48,037 bases of DNA from a virus. Made by a program: the position numbers and the translations under genes. Positions 29,646-37,600 of this stretch are shown in pieces. The notes under the pieces were generated by a model, which saw only the letters and a list, made by a program, of their open reading frames with translations, made no database searches and was not told the origin of the DNA. Positions within the stretch are counted from its first letter, which is position 1. Each line of letters opens with the position of its first letter. The stretch spans positions 1 to 48,037 of the IMG/VR virus record IMGVR_UViG_3300000116_000036; one strand, given 5' to 3'.

Positions 29646-30586
29646 TGCCTGCATATTTCTCATATCTCCCTAATGTTTACGTTGGCAGAGGATCAAGTTC
29701 TGATACTCGCCAAGAGTATGTCGTAGTTAAAAATATCTTCCGTAGAGTAAAAGCACGGGAGGACTTATCAAGGTATACTGAATTCTTTGAGCAAGTATCC
29801 ATTGAAGATGGACAAATGCCATGGCAACTTGCTGAAGAATACTATGGAGATCCAGAACTTGACTGGGTAGTTCTACTCACGAATAATGTCGTTGATATGT
29901 ATTCCGAATGGCCTAAAAGTAGAAGGGAATTGGAATATTTTACAAAACAAAAGTATGATAGTGTAGAAGCAGTTCATCATTATGAAACTAATGAGATTAA
30001 GTGGGAATCTCGCGTAATGGTAGAAGAAGGAACTATTGTTGATGAGAGTTTTAGTTATAAAAAACCAGATGGTATTACTGTCACTGGTCTAGCAGCAAGA
30101 TTCCCAGTCTCTAACTGGGAATATGAGTACTATGAAAATGAACTAAAAAGAAATATATACATCACACTTCCAAATGCATTAGAAGCATTCATTGAAGAAT
30201 TTGAAGATCTAGTTGGATATGAATCCAGTGACGAACTTGATGAAAATGGTGTCAAGAAGACTGAAATCTCAATTGCAGAAAAATTCTTGGGCAAATCAAT
30301 CGGTGGTGGTATTGGTCGTCAATATACTTCAGTCTACACTGGAACTGGAAGAACAATTAGTAACCTGACAACAACTACCAGTAGTGGTGGAACTTCATCA
30401 GGAATTACAACTATTCAATCAGATGCTTCAATAGGAGTACAGGTTGCTTCATCTTCATCCTCAAGTGGAAGTACATCATCAACCTCTAGTAGTTCTAGCA
30501 GTTCCTCAAGTTCTTCTTCTAGTTCTAGCAGTTCCTCAAGTTCTGATTCTGGTTCTGGTGGTTCTGGATATGGTGGTGGATATTAA
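29645..30586 (+). CDS. 53: gp53-like baseplate wedge protein with Ser-rich tail
   Basis: 313 aa against 196 in T4. Residues 1-215 carry the gp53 domain: MPAYFSYLPNVYVGRGSSSD, IFRRVKAREDLSRYTEFFEQ, EYYGDPELDWVVLLTNNVVD, MYSEWPKSRRELEYF. This protein joins the baseplate wedges into a ring. After about residue 215 the chain becomes a low-complexity Ser/Gly/Thr segment with a long run of serines (about 270-297) ending DSGSGGSGYGGGY. Start overlaps the gp48 stop as TAATG. Terminator follows at once. Confidence 0.85.
   Translation: MPAYFSYLPNVYVGRGSSSDTRQEYVVVKNIFRRVKAREDLSRYTEFFEQVSIEDGQMPWQLAEEYYGDPELDWVVLLTNNVVDMYSEWPKSRRELEYFTKQKYDSVEAVHHYETNEIKWESRVMVEEGTIVDESFSYKKPDGITVTGLAARFPVSNWEYEYYENELKRNIYITLPNALEAFIEEFEDLVGYESSDELDENGVKKTEISIAEKFLGKSIGGGIGRQYTSVYTGTGRTISNLTTTTSSGGTSSGITTIQSDASIGVQVASSSSSSGSTSSTSSSSSSSSSSSSSSSSSSSSDSGSGGSGYGGGY
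30491..30544 (+). repeat. Tandem 30-bp repeat in the Ser-rich tail of gp53
   Basis: A 24-base unit starting AGTTCTAGCAGTTCCTCAAG occurs at 30491-30514 and again at 30521-30544 (period 30 bases). It encodes only serine codons. Such in-frame repeats can expand or contract by slippage and change the length of the serine tract. Confidence 0.8.
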
Positions 30587-30591
30587 ATACT

Positions 30592-30617
30592 AAAAAACCT
30601 CCCCAAGGGAGGTTTTT
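30592..30617 (+). terminator. Rho-independent terminator, bidirectional
   Basis: AAAAAACCTCC, loop CCAA, GGGAGGTTTTT: a 6-bp GC-rich stem flanked by A and T tracts, so it can act on both strands. It ends the gp48-gp53 operon and also faces the leftward gene at 30641. Confidence 0.9.
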
Positions 30618-30640
30618 CTATGATAGGTTAGGTTTATTTT

Positions 30641-30814
30641 TTATTCTTTTAAGACTCTCTTACAAATACGTTTACAATATTGCTGGGTATCATCACACTC
30701 TATCAAGCAATCAAAGTAGTCGTTAATCAATTGATGTTGTTCAGTTGAATAATCTACTGTTGATGCGAAATGGTTCCATGAAGCGAGTTGATTTTGGGAA
30801 ATTAAGTTATGCAT
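30641..30814 (-). CDS. Hypothetical protein, 57 aa
   Basis: Starts MHNLISQNQLASWNHFASTV and ends DDTQQYCKRICKRVLKE. It contains cysteines at 36, 40, 48 and 51 (CLIEC and CKRIC), a spacing that could bind a metal or form disulfides. GGAG lies seven bases before the ATG. The gene has its own intergenic region upstream and stops just before the shared terminator. No family recognised. Confidence 0.6.
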   Translation of the reverse strand: MHNLISQNQLASWNHFASTVDYSTEQHQLINDYFDCLIECDDTQQYCKRICKRVLKE

Positions 30815-30966
30815 AATGCTCCGTTCAAGTTGTAATCATTACGAATACTTCTCTACATGTGTTTAGTAGCAACTGATACTATGTAGGTGTATTATGTTGA
30901 AATTCTGACTTGGTAATATAACTCTTATAGATGAGACATATTGCTACACAATTAATGTAAAGTTAA
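30815..30966. other. Intergenic segment between two leftward genes
   Basis: About 150 AT-rich bases without a reading frame. On the minus strand it contains CTATAAGAGTTA, close to the CTATAAGAGTCA block of the repeated promoter module, but no -35 hexamer at 17 bp. A promoter for the 57-aa gene probably lies here, but I cannot fix it. Confidence 0.4.
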
Positions 30967-31413
30967 TTAACCCCCATCTATCTGGCAACCCGCTAGAGCG
31001 CCACCGACGATCCCCGTAGGGATTGCCCACCAGCGACCGTCTCCACGCGACAGAGCGGCACCTAGACCCCCTCCAGCGATCCCTCCAATCACACTGCCTT
31101 CAATACATGAATTGTCATCGGTCTTACTCTGCTTACGCTCAGTTGGTACTGGTCTGGGAGAAGAATATGAATGACTATGGTGGTGAGATCCAGCACGATG
31201 ACGATTAATGCATCTATGCCAAGGAAGTCGTCGGAAATCTTTCATCTGACTTCCATCAGCATAAACAGTAACGTCAACTACTAACTTAGTGCAAGTTTGC
31301 CAGTCTTTCTCTGAAATATACTCATAGTGATTAATAATACGAGGTGATCGGTGGTGTGCATATGCAGGACCACCTAGAACAGTAGTGAGTAGAAGGATTG
31401 GGAGAAATTTCAT
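30967..31413 (-). CDS. Secreted or periplasmic protein with glycine-zipper C-terminus, 148 aa
   Basis: N-terminal signal peptide MKFLPILLLTTVLGGPAYA with predicted cleavage near A19. A His/Ser/Arg-rich middle (SHHHSHSYSSPRPVPTERK, about 76-94) is followed by a glycine-zipper segment SVIGGIAGGGLGAALSRGDG and GIVGGALAGCQ (about 107-145), as in outer-membrane lipoprotein-like proteins. It would be exported into the host envelope, with the zipper inserting in or spanning a membrane. A role in lysis, superinfection exclusion or envelope remodelling is possible. Follows gp32 by 26 bases. Confidence 0.7.
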   Translation of the reverse strand: MKFLPILLLTTVLGGPAYAHHRSPRIINHYEYISEKDWQTCTKLVVDVTVYADGSQMKDFRRLPWHRCINRHRAGSHHHSHSYSSPRPVPTERKQSKTDDNSCIEGSVIGGIAGGGLGAALSRGDGRWWAIPTGIVGGALAGCQIDGG

Positions 31414-31438
31414 CAGAAGTAGTTAATTTACTATACTA

Positions 31439-32383
31439 TCAATCTTCAGACGCCAACGATGCGAAGTAGTTCATTACATCATCATCGTCTTTTACTGGAG
31501 CAGCAGCGACAGTTTTCTGTTGAAAGGAGTCAACTTCAGCAGTCCAATCTGGTGCGTTTGCAACAGCCATCTCTGGAGTATTGTATGTTCCACGTCCTTC
31601 AGATTCATCCTCAAAAGATTCATCTTGACGGGGAGTTTCTTTACGACTCAGAACAGACGTAAGTCTAGCATTAAGTTCATCATAGGTCTTAAAGTTAGAG
31701 TCATCAGTAAATGCAGTCAAGGAATACTCCTTGTTCCATGCTGATTCAATCTCAGCATCATCTGCACCAAACAGAGCACTTGGAGAAGCAAACTCAGACT
31801 TATCGTAGTTCCAGTAACCATCTTTCTTGACGATCTTCAGTTTGAAATCAGCACCACTCCAAGGATCAAATACATTGACTGGAGTTTCGTCTTCAAACTG
31901 AGGTTGCATCGCTTCAATGATCTTGTCAAAGATCTTCTTGCCAAACTTATAAAGCTTTACTTGACCATCGTTTTCTGGATGCAGGGGATCCTTGACCACA
32001 AGGATGTTAGTGTAATATGAAAGTTTACGCTTTTGCTTACGAGCAACTTCCTTATCAGAATCACGACCAGAATTCCAGAGTTGACGATTAAGTTCGCCTA
32101 CTGGATCTTTCTTGTTAAGAGTCGTAAGGGAGTTTTCAATATACCAACCACCAGGACCTTGGAATGCATGACTCCAGATCTTAGCAAAAGGAACATCTTC
32201 TCCGTCTGGAGCAGGAAGAAAGCGAATAACAGCATAACCATTGCCGCTTTTATCCAGTTCGGGTTTCCATAGACGCTCGTCTCCACCGCTTCCCCCTCCT
32301 GTGGGGTTAGAGATCTTTTCAATCTCTTGGGTGAGTTTAGCAAAGGAACTTGCACTGGACTTTTTTAGATTAGAAAATGACAT
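31439..32383 (-). CDS. 32: gp32-like single-stranded DNA-binding protein
   Basis: 314 aa (T4: 301). Starts MSFSNLKKSSASSFAKLTQE, the basic N-terminal cooperativity segment. The OB-fold core contains DERLWKPELDKSGNGYAVIR, KIWSHAFQGPGGWYIENSLT, ARKQKRKLSYYTNILVVKD and VNVFDPWSGADFKLK, with a strongly acidic C-terminal tail (DDDDVMNYFASLASED) for partner binding. The protein has no cysteine at all, so T4 gp32's zinc site (one His, three Cys) is lost, although the surrounding WSHAF is kept. It coats replicating single strands and recruits gp59 and others, several of which are encoded just upstream. Confidence 0.92.
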   Translation of the reverse strand: MSFSNLKKSSASSFAKLTQEIEKISNPTGGGSGGDERLWKPELDKSGNGYAVIRFLPAPDGEDVPFAKIWSHAFQGPGGWYIENSLTTLNKKDPVGELNRQLWNSGRDSDKEVARKQKRKLSYYTNILVVKDPLHPENDGQVKLYKFGKKIFDKIIEAMQPQFEDETPVNVFDPWSGADFKLKIVKKDGYWNYDKSEFASPSALFGADDAEIESAWNKEYSLTAFTDDSNFKTYDELNARLTSVLSRKETPRQDESFEDESEGRGTYNTPEMAVANAPDWTAEVDSFQQKTVAAAPVKDDDDVMNYFASLASED

Positions 32384-32413
32384 TTAGAATGTTAGGATTT
32401 AGTTTGTTGCTAC

Positions 32414-32442
32414 TGTATAGACGTAGCGTTCTATTTAGGCAA
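32414..32442 (-). promoter_or_regulatory. Sigma70-like promoter for gp32
   Basis: TTGCCT (32437-32442), 17 bp, TATACA (32414-32419) on the minus strand, 31 bases before the gp32 start. It overlaps the last codons of the oxygenase gene upstream. Moderate match to consensus. Confidence 0.55.
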
Positions 32443-33189
32443 TGGTGCTTCCCAGTCATACTTACGTTGCCAGGGAGGACTCGTAACATTCTGATCCAAC
32501 ATGAAGTTGGCAGACAGAGTGATTCGTTTCTCACCTTGCTTATTGTAGTACGGCATGACCCAATGTGTCAAGTTTGCTGGGAAGATCAGGAAACGTCCAG
32601 GACTAGGATCACCAACAACAAACTCATTGATAGCGAATGGTTGTGGGGATCCCGATAAAAAGGTGGTCTTGCCGTTGTTTCTCCATTGAGTTTCCGACTC
32701 TGGGAAAATAGTGCCCATCTCCGTTGGTACATCTAAGTATAGTATGGAACTCAGATCACAGTTGTGGATGTGTGGCGGATTAAAATCTGGACCAGGGGAC
32801 GTGAAATTCACCCAAGCATTCACTAGACGCAACTGGGTATTGATCTCGGCACCATCGCCATCAGATCCCTGGTTAACGCGAGCAGCGTTATATGCAATAG
32901 GGGTAGAGGGTCCAATACGCCCCGCAGCAACTAATTCATTTAGATATCTCTGCACAAAAGGAGCGAGCATTGGTGTCAATACAGTTTGTGAAAATTCTTC
33001 ACTACACCATACTTCTCTTTCAATGTTACCCACCAGTCCCATACTAGCATCATCACGTTGCTTAGAATTTGCATGTTCTAGGATGATGTTGCGGTCTTCT
33101 TCAGAAATAAATGCCGCATGAATACCAGGACCGAATGGAAAGATAGTATTTCCAACTACGGCAGGTTGTGCATTTTCAGGTGAGTTCAT
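32431..33189 (-). CDS. 2OG-Fe(II) oxygenase family protein, 252 aa
   Basis: Contains PPHIHNCDLSSILYLD (near residues 143-158), the proximal iron-binding HxH and following strand; PANLTHWVMPY with the distal His near 216; and KRITLSANF with the 2-oxoglutarate Arg. All match the PF13759-type oxygenase pattern. N-terminus (MNSPENAQPAVVGNTIFPFG) differs from the other copies. Starts as an ATGA overlap with the DUF1825 gene, so it is translated in the replication operon that ends with gp32. Substrate unknown. Confidence 0.78.
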   Translation of the reverse strand: MNSPENAQPAVVGNTIFPFGPGIHAAFISEEDRNIILEHANSKQRDDASMGLVGNIEREVWCSEEFSQTVLTPMLAPFVQRYLNELVAAGRIGPSTPIAYNAARVNQGSDGDGAEINTQLRLVNAWVNFTSPGPDFNPPHIHNCDLSSILYLDVPTEMGTIFPESETQWRNNGKTTFLSGSPQPFAINEFVVGDPSPGRFLIFPANLTHWVMPYYNKQGEKRITLSANFMLDQNVTSPPWQRKYDWEAPLPK

Positions 33190-33518
33190 GTAATTCGTTC
33201 TTTGGCGTTATCAAGGTGTTGAATCATTTGATCAAAACAATCTCCCAAATCACGATATCCAAATGCCTGTGACATTGCGTTGATTCGTGTCTTGAGATCT
33301 GATGCTTCTACATCTTCCATAGCAGCAAGAGCAAGTCTAGTATAGAACAGTTTTTGCTTTTCTACAAGTGCTTTAGTATTTTCAATATGTTCAAGACGCT
33401 GCTCTTTATTCATACCAGATAGTTTATTCTGCATATGAGCAAGTTTTTGATATGTTTTGAAAATCTCATTAATCTCCAACTGCACATTATCTGAGTGAAA
33501 AAATCCTTCTTCGGTCAT
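33186..33518 (-). CDS. DUF1825 family protein, 110 aa
   Basis: Starts MTEEGFFHSDNVQLEINEIF and contains MNKEQRLEHIENTKALVEKQ and KLFYTRLALAAMEDVEAS. This FFxSxxVQxExxEI ... EHIExxxxLxEKQKxxYTRLxL pattern is that of DUF1825, a helical family common in cyanobacteria and their phages. Function is unknown. It lies between an oxygenase and gp59 with ATGA overlaps on both sides. Confidence 0.82.
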   Translation of the reverse strand: MTEEGFFHSDNVQLEINEIFKTYQKLAHMQNKLSGMNKEQRLEHIENTKALVEKQKLFYTRLALAAMEDVEASDLKTRINAMSQAFGYRDLGDCFDQMIQHLDNAKERIT

Positions 33519-34111
33519 AGTTTTCTTTGCATTGTTTCTAGAACAACTTTTTTATATTTCTTACAATCAATATTGAGGAAAGGTGCATATTTAACAATAC
33601 GCATACTAGTATCTTGCCAAACAGGATCAGTCAAGACTCTATTAAAGTTATCTACAAATCCTAAACAATAATTTAATACAACCAGTGTCTCTAGACTGAT
33701 TTCGTTTCCATAATATCCTCTAATTAAAATCGGATGCTTACCAGATTCCGCATGAAAGAGAGTATCAAAACTTTTCTCATACGGTTGCTCAATCTCATTT
33801 AGAAGAGTATCAATATCCTGTTTAAATTTGTAAGTAAAAGACTCTTGTGTAGTCTTCCATTGATTATAGTTACTCTCCTTAAACTGACGAATATAATCCG
33901 CACCCATAATAAAATTGGATACAAAGTAATATAATAGTTCGTTGTTATCTTTTTTTGTTGCTAGTTTCTTAAACGTGTAGATGTCTTTACGTTTATTGAA
34001 AGCAGATTCAGAAGCTCTTGTTTTGCCATTGAATCTGAAAAAATCATAATCTAGTCTAGTAAAATGTGATCTCACAGCGAGATACATTTTATAGCATTCA
34101 AATCCTGTCAC
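33515..34111 (-). CDS. 59: gp59-like helicase loader
   Basis: 198 aa (T4 gp59: 217). Starts MTGFECYKMYLAVRSHFTRL, then FFRFNGKTRASESAFNKRKD and a helical body (FVSNFIMGADYIRQFKES), the signature of gp59. It loads the replicative helicase gp41 onto gp32-coated DNA at forks. The start is a GTG within a GTGA overlap with gp33. Neighbours gp33 and gp32 are the usual context in cyanophages. Confidence 0.85.
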   Translation of the reverse strand: MTGFECYKMYLAVRSHFTRLDYDFFRFNGKTRASESAFNKRKDIYTFKKLATKKDNNELLYYFVSNFIMGADYIRQFKESNYNQWKTTQESFTYKFKQDIDTLLNEIEQPYEKSFDTLFHAESGKHPILIRGYYGNEISLETLVVLNYCLGFVDNFNRVLTDPVWQDTSMRIVKYAPFLNIDCKKYKKVVLETMQRKL

Positions 34112-34362
34112 AGTGGCAAGATTCCTCTGCTGCTGCGTTTCATATAATTGAGTTGTTGGGCATCATGCCTCAGTTTCTCTTTTAATGGTTTTGATAGTAG
34201 TTTGGGAACGGACTCAAGTTCAATTTCATTATCATCACAAAAACATACAATTGCTTCAATATAGTTAATATCTCCATGCGAGTCTTTAACGAGGGCCTCA
34301 ATATGCTCCGAAAATTTTGTCGGAGTCATGAAGGGTTTATCACCCTTAGTCTTGGGTGGCAT
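34108..34362 (-). CDS. 33: gp33-like late transcription co-activator
   Basis: 84 aa (T4: 112). Sequence MPPKTKGDKPFMTPTKFSEH, then YIEAIVCFCDDNEIELESVP and LKEKLRHDAQQLNYMKRSS. In T4, gp33 binds the RNA polymerase beta flap and links sigma gp55 with the sliding clamp, needed for late promoters. The presence of several TATAAATA promoters here fits this. The ATG at 34362 lies within the end of the exonuclease gene; the longer frame to 34464 runs further into that gene. Confidence 0.8.
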   Translation of the reverse strand: MPPKTKGDKPFMTPTKFSEHIEALVKDSHGDINYIEAIVCFCDDNEIELESVPKLLSKPLKEKLRHDAQQLNYMKRSSRGILPL

Positions 34363-35020
34363 AGAATTCTTCTTGGTAAGATTTAAGTAATTGTAAATAG
34401 TCATTAAGATTGTACTTCTGAAATACTTGAATAGATCCTTCTTCAGTGGCGATAAGTGTGACAATTTTCTTTACCTTAATACCCGAACGTTCATAGAACA
34501 TAGCGGCGTAAGCAGACTCTTGTACGAAATAGTTCTCAATGTAAGACTCCTTCTTCTCTTTAGTTGAGGTTTTAAAGTCAATTACTGCTAATTCGTTATC
34601 AAATTCAGCAATGCAATCAACGCGACCAGCGAGAGCGAGAACATGACTGTAAAGAGGGGTTTCAAGAGCGTGAATGTTATCCACCCGAGCAAGAGTCGTA
34701 CGAGCCATTTTGTACATGGTGAGTGCAAGCGGGTCTCGTTCATAAGTCTGCTCGTTTAGTGTGCCACGGATGTGGTCCTCTAGTATAGCATGAAAACAGT
34801 TTCCTCGCTTGGAAGCTCTGTTAGAAATACGATTTGCTTCAGCTTCACCAACTCTTCGTCTCCAAGCAGCAATAGATTTGCGAGAGCGAATGCCAGTGAC
34901 AGTTGTTACTGATGGATATGGTTTATCTACATTAGGAAATTTATAAAAACGTTTTCCGTTTTCCTGAACTACTGTAGGTTCTTCCAGACTATCATATGTA
35001 ACGTCAACAAAATTAAACAT
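34346..35020 (-). CDS. RecB/PD-(D/E)xK family exonuclease
   Basis: 224 aa. A RecB-like nuclease core is visible: H77 in NCFHAILEDH, D135 in LAGRVDCIAEF, D148 and K150 in ELAVIDFKTS, followed by YIENYFVQESAYAAMFYE (QxxxYA motif, near 160-177). These are the residues of the PDDEXK_1/Cas4-RecB family. Likely an exonuclease in recombination or host-DNA breakdown. The ATG overlaps the oxygenase stop as TGATG; the 3' end overlaps the start of gp33. Confidence 0.8.
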   Translation of the reverse strand: MFNFVDVTYDSLEEPTVVQENGKRFYKFPNVDKPYPSVTTVTGIRSRKSIAAWRRRVGEAEANRISNRASKRGNCFHAILEDHIRGTLNEQTYERDPLALTMYKMARTTLARVDNIHALETPLYSHVLALAGRVDCIAEFDNELAVIDFKTSTKEKKESYIENYFVQESAYAAMFYERSGIKVKKIVTLIATEEGSIQVFQKYNLNDYLQLLKSYQEEFYATQD

Positions 35021-35631
35021 CAGTATTGATATCCCATAATATTTAAATTGAACGCAATTGAGATGCGATCTTCACGAGAATAATTTGGATATACTCCATG
35101 ATATATTTCAGATGGAAAGATAAACATATCTCCTTCTCTAGGCATAACCTCAAATAGAGGACCATACTCAGGAAGTTTGCAATGCTCTTCAATGATCGGA
35201 TTATGTGGTCCAGGTCTGATAAAATAGAGAGCACCAGACTTAGGAGGTACTTTAACATAATAGATACCACTAAAGTGTGTACCTCCATGATTATGTGGTT
35301 TATTGTAGTGGCCGCGGCCATTAACATTCATCCATAATCCAGCACCTTGAATATTCCATTCCCCTACTTTAGCATTGGAGTCCTTCAAATGTTCGGTCAA
35401 AAGACTTTTTGCAATCATAAACAAAGGTTGCCATGCAAGTCCCTTGATAGCAGGAGAAGATTGATATCCACCTACATTACTAAACTCCATTGATTTACTA
35501 AACTCTTCCTGAGTTTTATAAACCAACTCCTCAGTTACAAGATCAGTTCCAACATTTTTATATGTTATAGGAGTTGGAAAAAGATTGTGTGTTTTTTGTT
35601 CTAAATTAGAACTTTCAGTATAAATGGACAT
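35020..35631 (-). CDS. 2OG-Fe(II) oxygenase family protein, 203 aa
   Basis: Starts MSIYTESSNLEQKTHNLFPT. Iron region NKPHNHGGTHFSGIYYV (HxH type), a GDMFIFPSEIYHGVYPN segment with the distal His, and RISIAFN with the Arg; KSGALYFIRPGPH lies between. It is a clear PF13759-type (SGvyYv ... FPS ... H ... RiSiaFN) member. Starts by ATGA overlap with phoH; a TTG at 35634 is an alternative only on paper. Substrate unknown. Confidence 0.82.
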   Translation of the reverse strand: MSIYTESSNLEQKTHNLFPTPITYKNVGTDLVTEELVYKTQEEFSKSMEFSNVGGYQSSPAIKGLAWQPLFMIAKSLLTEHLKDSNAKVGEWNIQGAGLWMNVNGRGHYNKPHNHGGTHFSGIYYVKVPPKSGALYFIRPGPHNPIIEEHCKLPEYGPLFEVMPREGDMFIFPSEIYHGVYPNYSREDRISIAFNLNIMGYQY

Positions 35632-36410
35632 CAATAACCAAGTTGTAATTTGTTCATTAGGTACGAGCGAACTAATCCAGATCTAACAATATCATCAACA
35701 CCAAACTCAGTAATATCAAACTCTGGCATTTGTTGAAGAATACGCATGAAATCTAGGATACCATTACGCTCATTCTCTTTAACCAAATCTGTCTGAGTAA
35801 CATCACCACAGAACATAATTTTACAATTATCTCCTACACGAGTGATCATACTATCAAGTTCATGAAAATTCAAGTTTGAAAATTCATCAACAATTACAAT
35901 ACAGTCATCCATAGTAACACCACGAATGAATGAAGTTGACCAGAAAGAAATAGTTTCTTGAGATTTAAGATTATCATACAACATATCAAAGCTGTTGTCA
36001 TCTGGCATCTTAAACATATACTTTACCATGTTCTTATATGGAACCTGGTAGAGCATAGACTTATCTTCATGAGTTCCAGGCAAGAATCCAATCTCCCTGG
36101 TAGGTACAAGAGATCTAACAATATAGATCTTCTCATAAGGAGAATCCTCATCAAGGACTTCCTTAAGTGCATTATATAGTACGATAAAAGTTTTACCAGT
36201 ACCTGCACACCCATGAAGTACACAATTTTTACCTTCGGCATATGAAGCAAATACCGATTCCTGATTATCAGTCATCGGTTCAATATTACGAAGGTATCCC
36301 CCGTCAATTGGTTTTTTACGCTTCATCTGTTTTTTAGACATACCTGAAGATGACTCGTTAAAGAGATCGCCATATTTTTGGGATCTAGATTTAGATCTTG
36401 CTCTAGCCAT
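35631..36410 (-). CDS. phoH: PhoH-like ATPase
   Basis: 259 aa. Walker A GCAGTGKT (67-74), IYIVRSLVPTREIGFLPGT (about 95-113), Walker B IVIVDE (171-176) and KIMFCGDVTQTDL (sensor-like) define PhoH. The family joins ATPase and, in related proteins, RNA-helicase or nuclease-associated activity. It is common in marine phages, often linked with phosphate stress but not shown to be regulated by it here. Basic N-terminus (MARARSKSRSQKYG). Start overlaps the upstream stop as TAATG. Confidence 0.9.
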   Translation of the reverse strand: MARARSKSRSQKYGDLFNESSSGMSKKQMKRKKPIDGGYLRNIEPMTDNQESVFASYAEGKNCVLHGCAGTGKTFIVLYNALKEVLDEDSPYEKIYIVRSLVPTREIGFLPGTHEDKSMLYQVPYKNMVKYMFKMPDDNSFDMLYDNLKSQETISFWSTSFIRGVTMDDCIVIVDEFSNLNFHELDSMITRVGDNCKIMFCGDVTQTDLVKENERNGILDFMRILQQMPEFDITEFGVDDIVRSGLVRSYLMNKLQLGY

Positions 36411-36664
36411 TAGAATTCCCTCGCGCTGTCAGGTAAGTAGGGTTTCAATCCATTTTGAATTGATCCTCCTACTTTATAATGCTGTATGGCAACATCTGCC
36501 ATTTTTTTATCTTGTTGGTTTGATGCAGTAATGTCTACACCTCTCCAGTTTACTAGTTGCTTAATATGAGGGTTTTCCTCCAAATACTTTTCACGACCAG
36601 CAAGAGATAAAAACTTTTCTTCTACCTCACCAGTCTTAGTATCTTCAAATTTGTAGATTGGCAT
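36410..36664 (-). CDS. FmdB-like N-terminal module protein, 84 aa (paralogue A)
   Basis: Starts MPIYKFEDTKTGEVEEKFLS. The MPxYxFxxxxTGExxEKxxS pattern recalls the FmdB regulatory zinc ribbon, but the four zinc-binding Cys are absent. Related to the next gene (same MPxY...KTGE...S...ENP layout), so a tandem duplication is likely. C-terminal region NQQDKKMADVAIQHYKVGGS is its own. Function unknown. Confidence 0.65.
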   Translation of the reverse strand: MPIYKFEDTKTGEVEEKFLSLAGREKYLEENPHIKQLVNWRGVDITASNQQDKKMADVAIQHYKVGGSIQNGLKPYLPDSAREF

Positions 36665-36665
36665 A

Positions 36666-36896
36666 TCAAGTAAACCGAGATAAGTTAGAACGTGGGTGTG
36701 CTTTCTGCACTTTAGACATTACCTCCTTAAACCCATTATCAAGTTTAGGGACACCGTAAGTAGTTCCTGCAATGCCTTGTGACCAGTCTTTGTCCCAGTC
36801 AGGATTTTCATCCTTCCAAGACATATATTCTTTGCAGGACATAAGGAGTTCTTTAGTCTCGCCAGTCTTCAAATTTTTTACAGGATAGGTAGGCAT
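36666..36896 (-). CDS. FmdB-like N-terminal module protein, 76 aa (paralogue B)
   Basis: Starts MPTYPVKNLKTGETKELLMS and contains the segment ENPDWDKDWSQGIAGTTYGV. Shares the MPxY-KTGE-ENP layout with the following gene. Similar short cyanophage proteins with ENPDWxxDWS are, as I recall, common and lack known function. TAATG overlap with the oxygenase upstream. Like its paralogue it has no zinc-binding Cys set (a single Cys, in SCKEYMSW). Confidence 0.65.
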   Translation of the reverse strand: MPTYPVKNLKTGETKELLMSCKEYMSWKDENPDWDKDWSQGIAGTTYGVPKLDNGFKEVMSKVQKAHPRSNLSRFT

Positions 36897-37600
36897 TATT
36901 GTGGAGTTAAAATACGTTGAACTTTTTCACCAAAGAAATTAATACTGGTGACTCTCATGTCATCTTTGTGGACCCCAGAAAGGGGTCTTTGTCCATGATA
37001 TATATGACCAGGAAACACAACCATTGTGTTGTAACTATCTAGCAAAGTATACAACTCCTTATATTCAGACTCATTTCTCCAGGTATCAACGTGTTCAGAA
37101 CCGAGAGGAGAATCGCTGATCTTCTCATAAAATGTCGTACCTGCACCCATGTGATTATGGGGATTCAAGTATACCATACAATTATAGCATTTGTCAGTAT
37201 GGGGCCAAAAGTATGGGTCATCTTTGCTGATATCTATTTCCATAAACTGATTGAATATTCTCCAAGAGAACATACGAACCCCATCTATCTGCACGTCAAG
37301 AATTCTTGCCATGTACTCATATAGATTAATCTCCACTTGCTTGGGTTCAGAGCAACGTTCTGCATAGAACTTACCATCATAAAAACCCTTGCCGTTTATA
37401 TACTCTTCTCCAATAGACTTTTCTAATTGCTGTTTTTGATTACGATTACTTTTAATACCAGCCTGTGCAACATAATCTCTCACACGATCAGGATACATGT
37501 AGTAATTATCAACAAAGATAAAATATTCTCCATTAAAGTTACAAACTTCAACGGAGACATCATCACTTACTTGAAAGTCTTCTTCGGTAAAAAATCTCAT
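36896..37600 (-). CDS. 2OG-Fe(II) oxygenase-like protein, HxD type, 234 aa
   Basis: Starts MRFFTEEDFQVSDDVSVEV. Contains WPHTDKCYNCMVYLNPHNHM with HxD (HTD) as proximal iron ligands, VVFPGHIYHGQRPLSG with the distal His, and DMRVTSINFF with the 2OG arginine. This is the DUF6445-like or prolyl-hydroxylase-like arrangement, distinct from the HxH group at 18366, 32431 and 35020. The ATG overlaps thyX as ATGA; an extended frame upstream to 37648 is unlikely. Confidence 0.72.
   Translation of the reverse strand: MRFFTEEDFQVSDDVSVEVCNFNGEYFIFVDNYYMYPDRVRDYVAQAGIKSNRNQKQQLEKSIGEEYINGKGFYDGKFYAERCSEPKQVEINLYEYMARILDVQIDGVRMFSWRIFNQFMEIDISKDDPYFWPHTDKCYNCMVYLNPHNHMGAGTTFYEKISDSPLGSEHVDTWRNESEYKELYTLLDSYNTMVVFPGHIYHGQRPLSGVHKDDMRVTSINFFGEKVQRILTPQ

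Noticed and set aside
30470-30560. Ser-rich end of gp53 as a frameshift or assembly error
   Set aside because: The frame stays open with sensible codons, ends in a Gly/Tyr tip and is followed immediately by a terminator.
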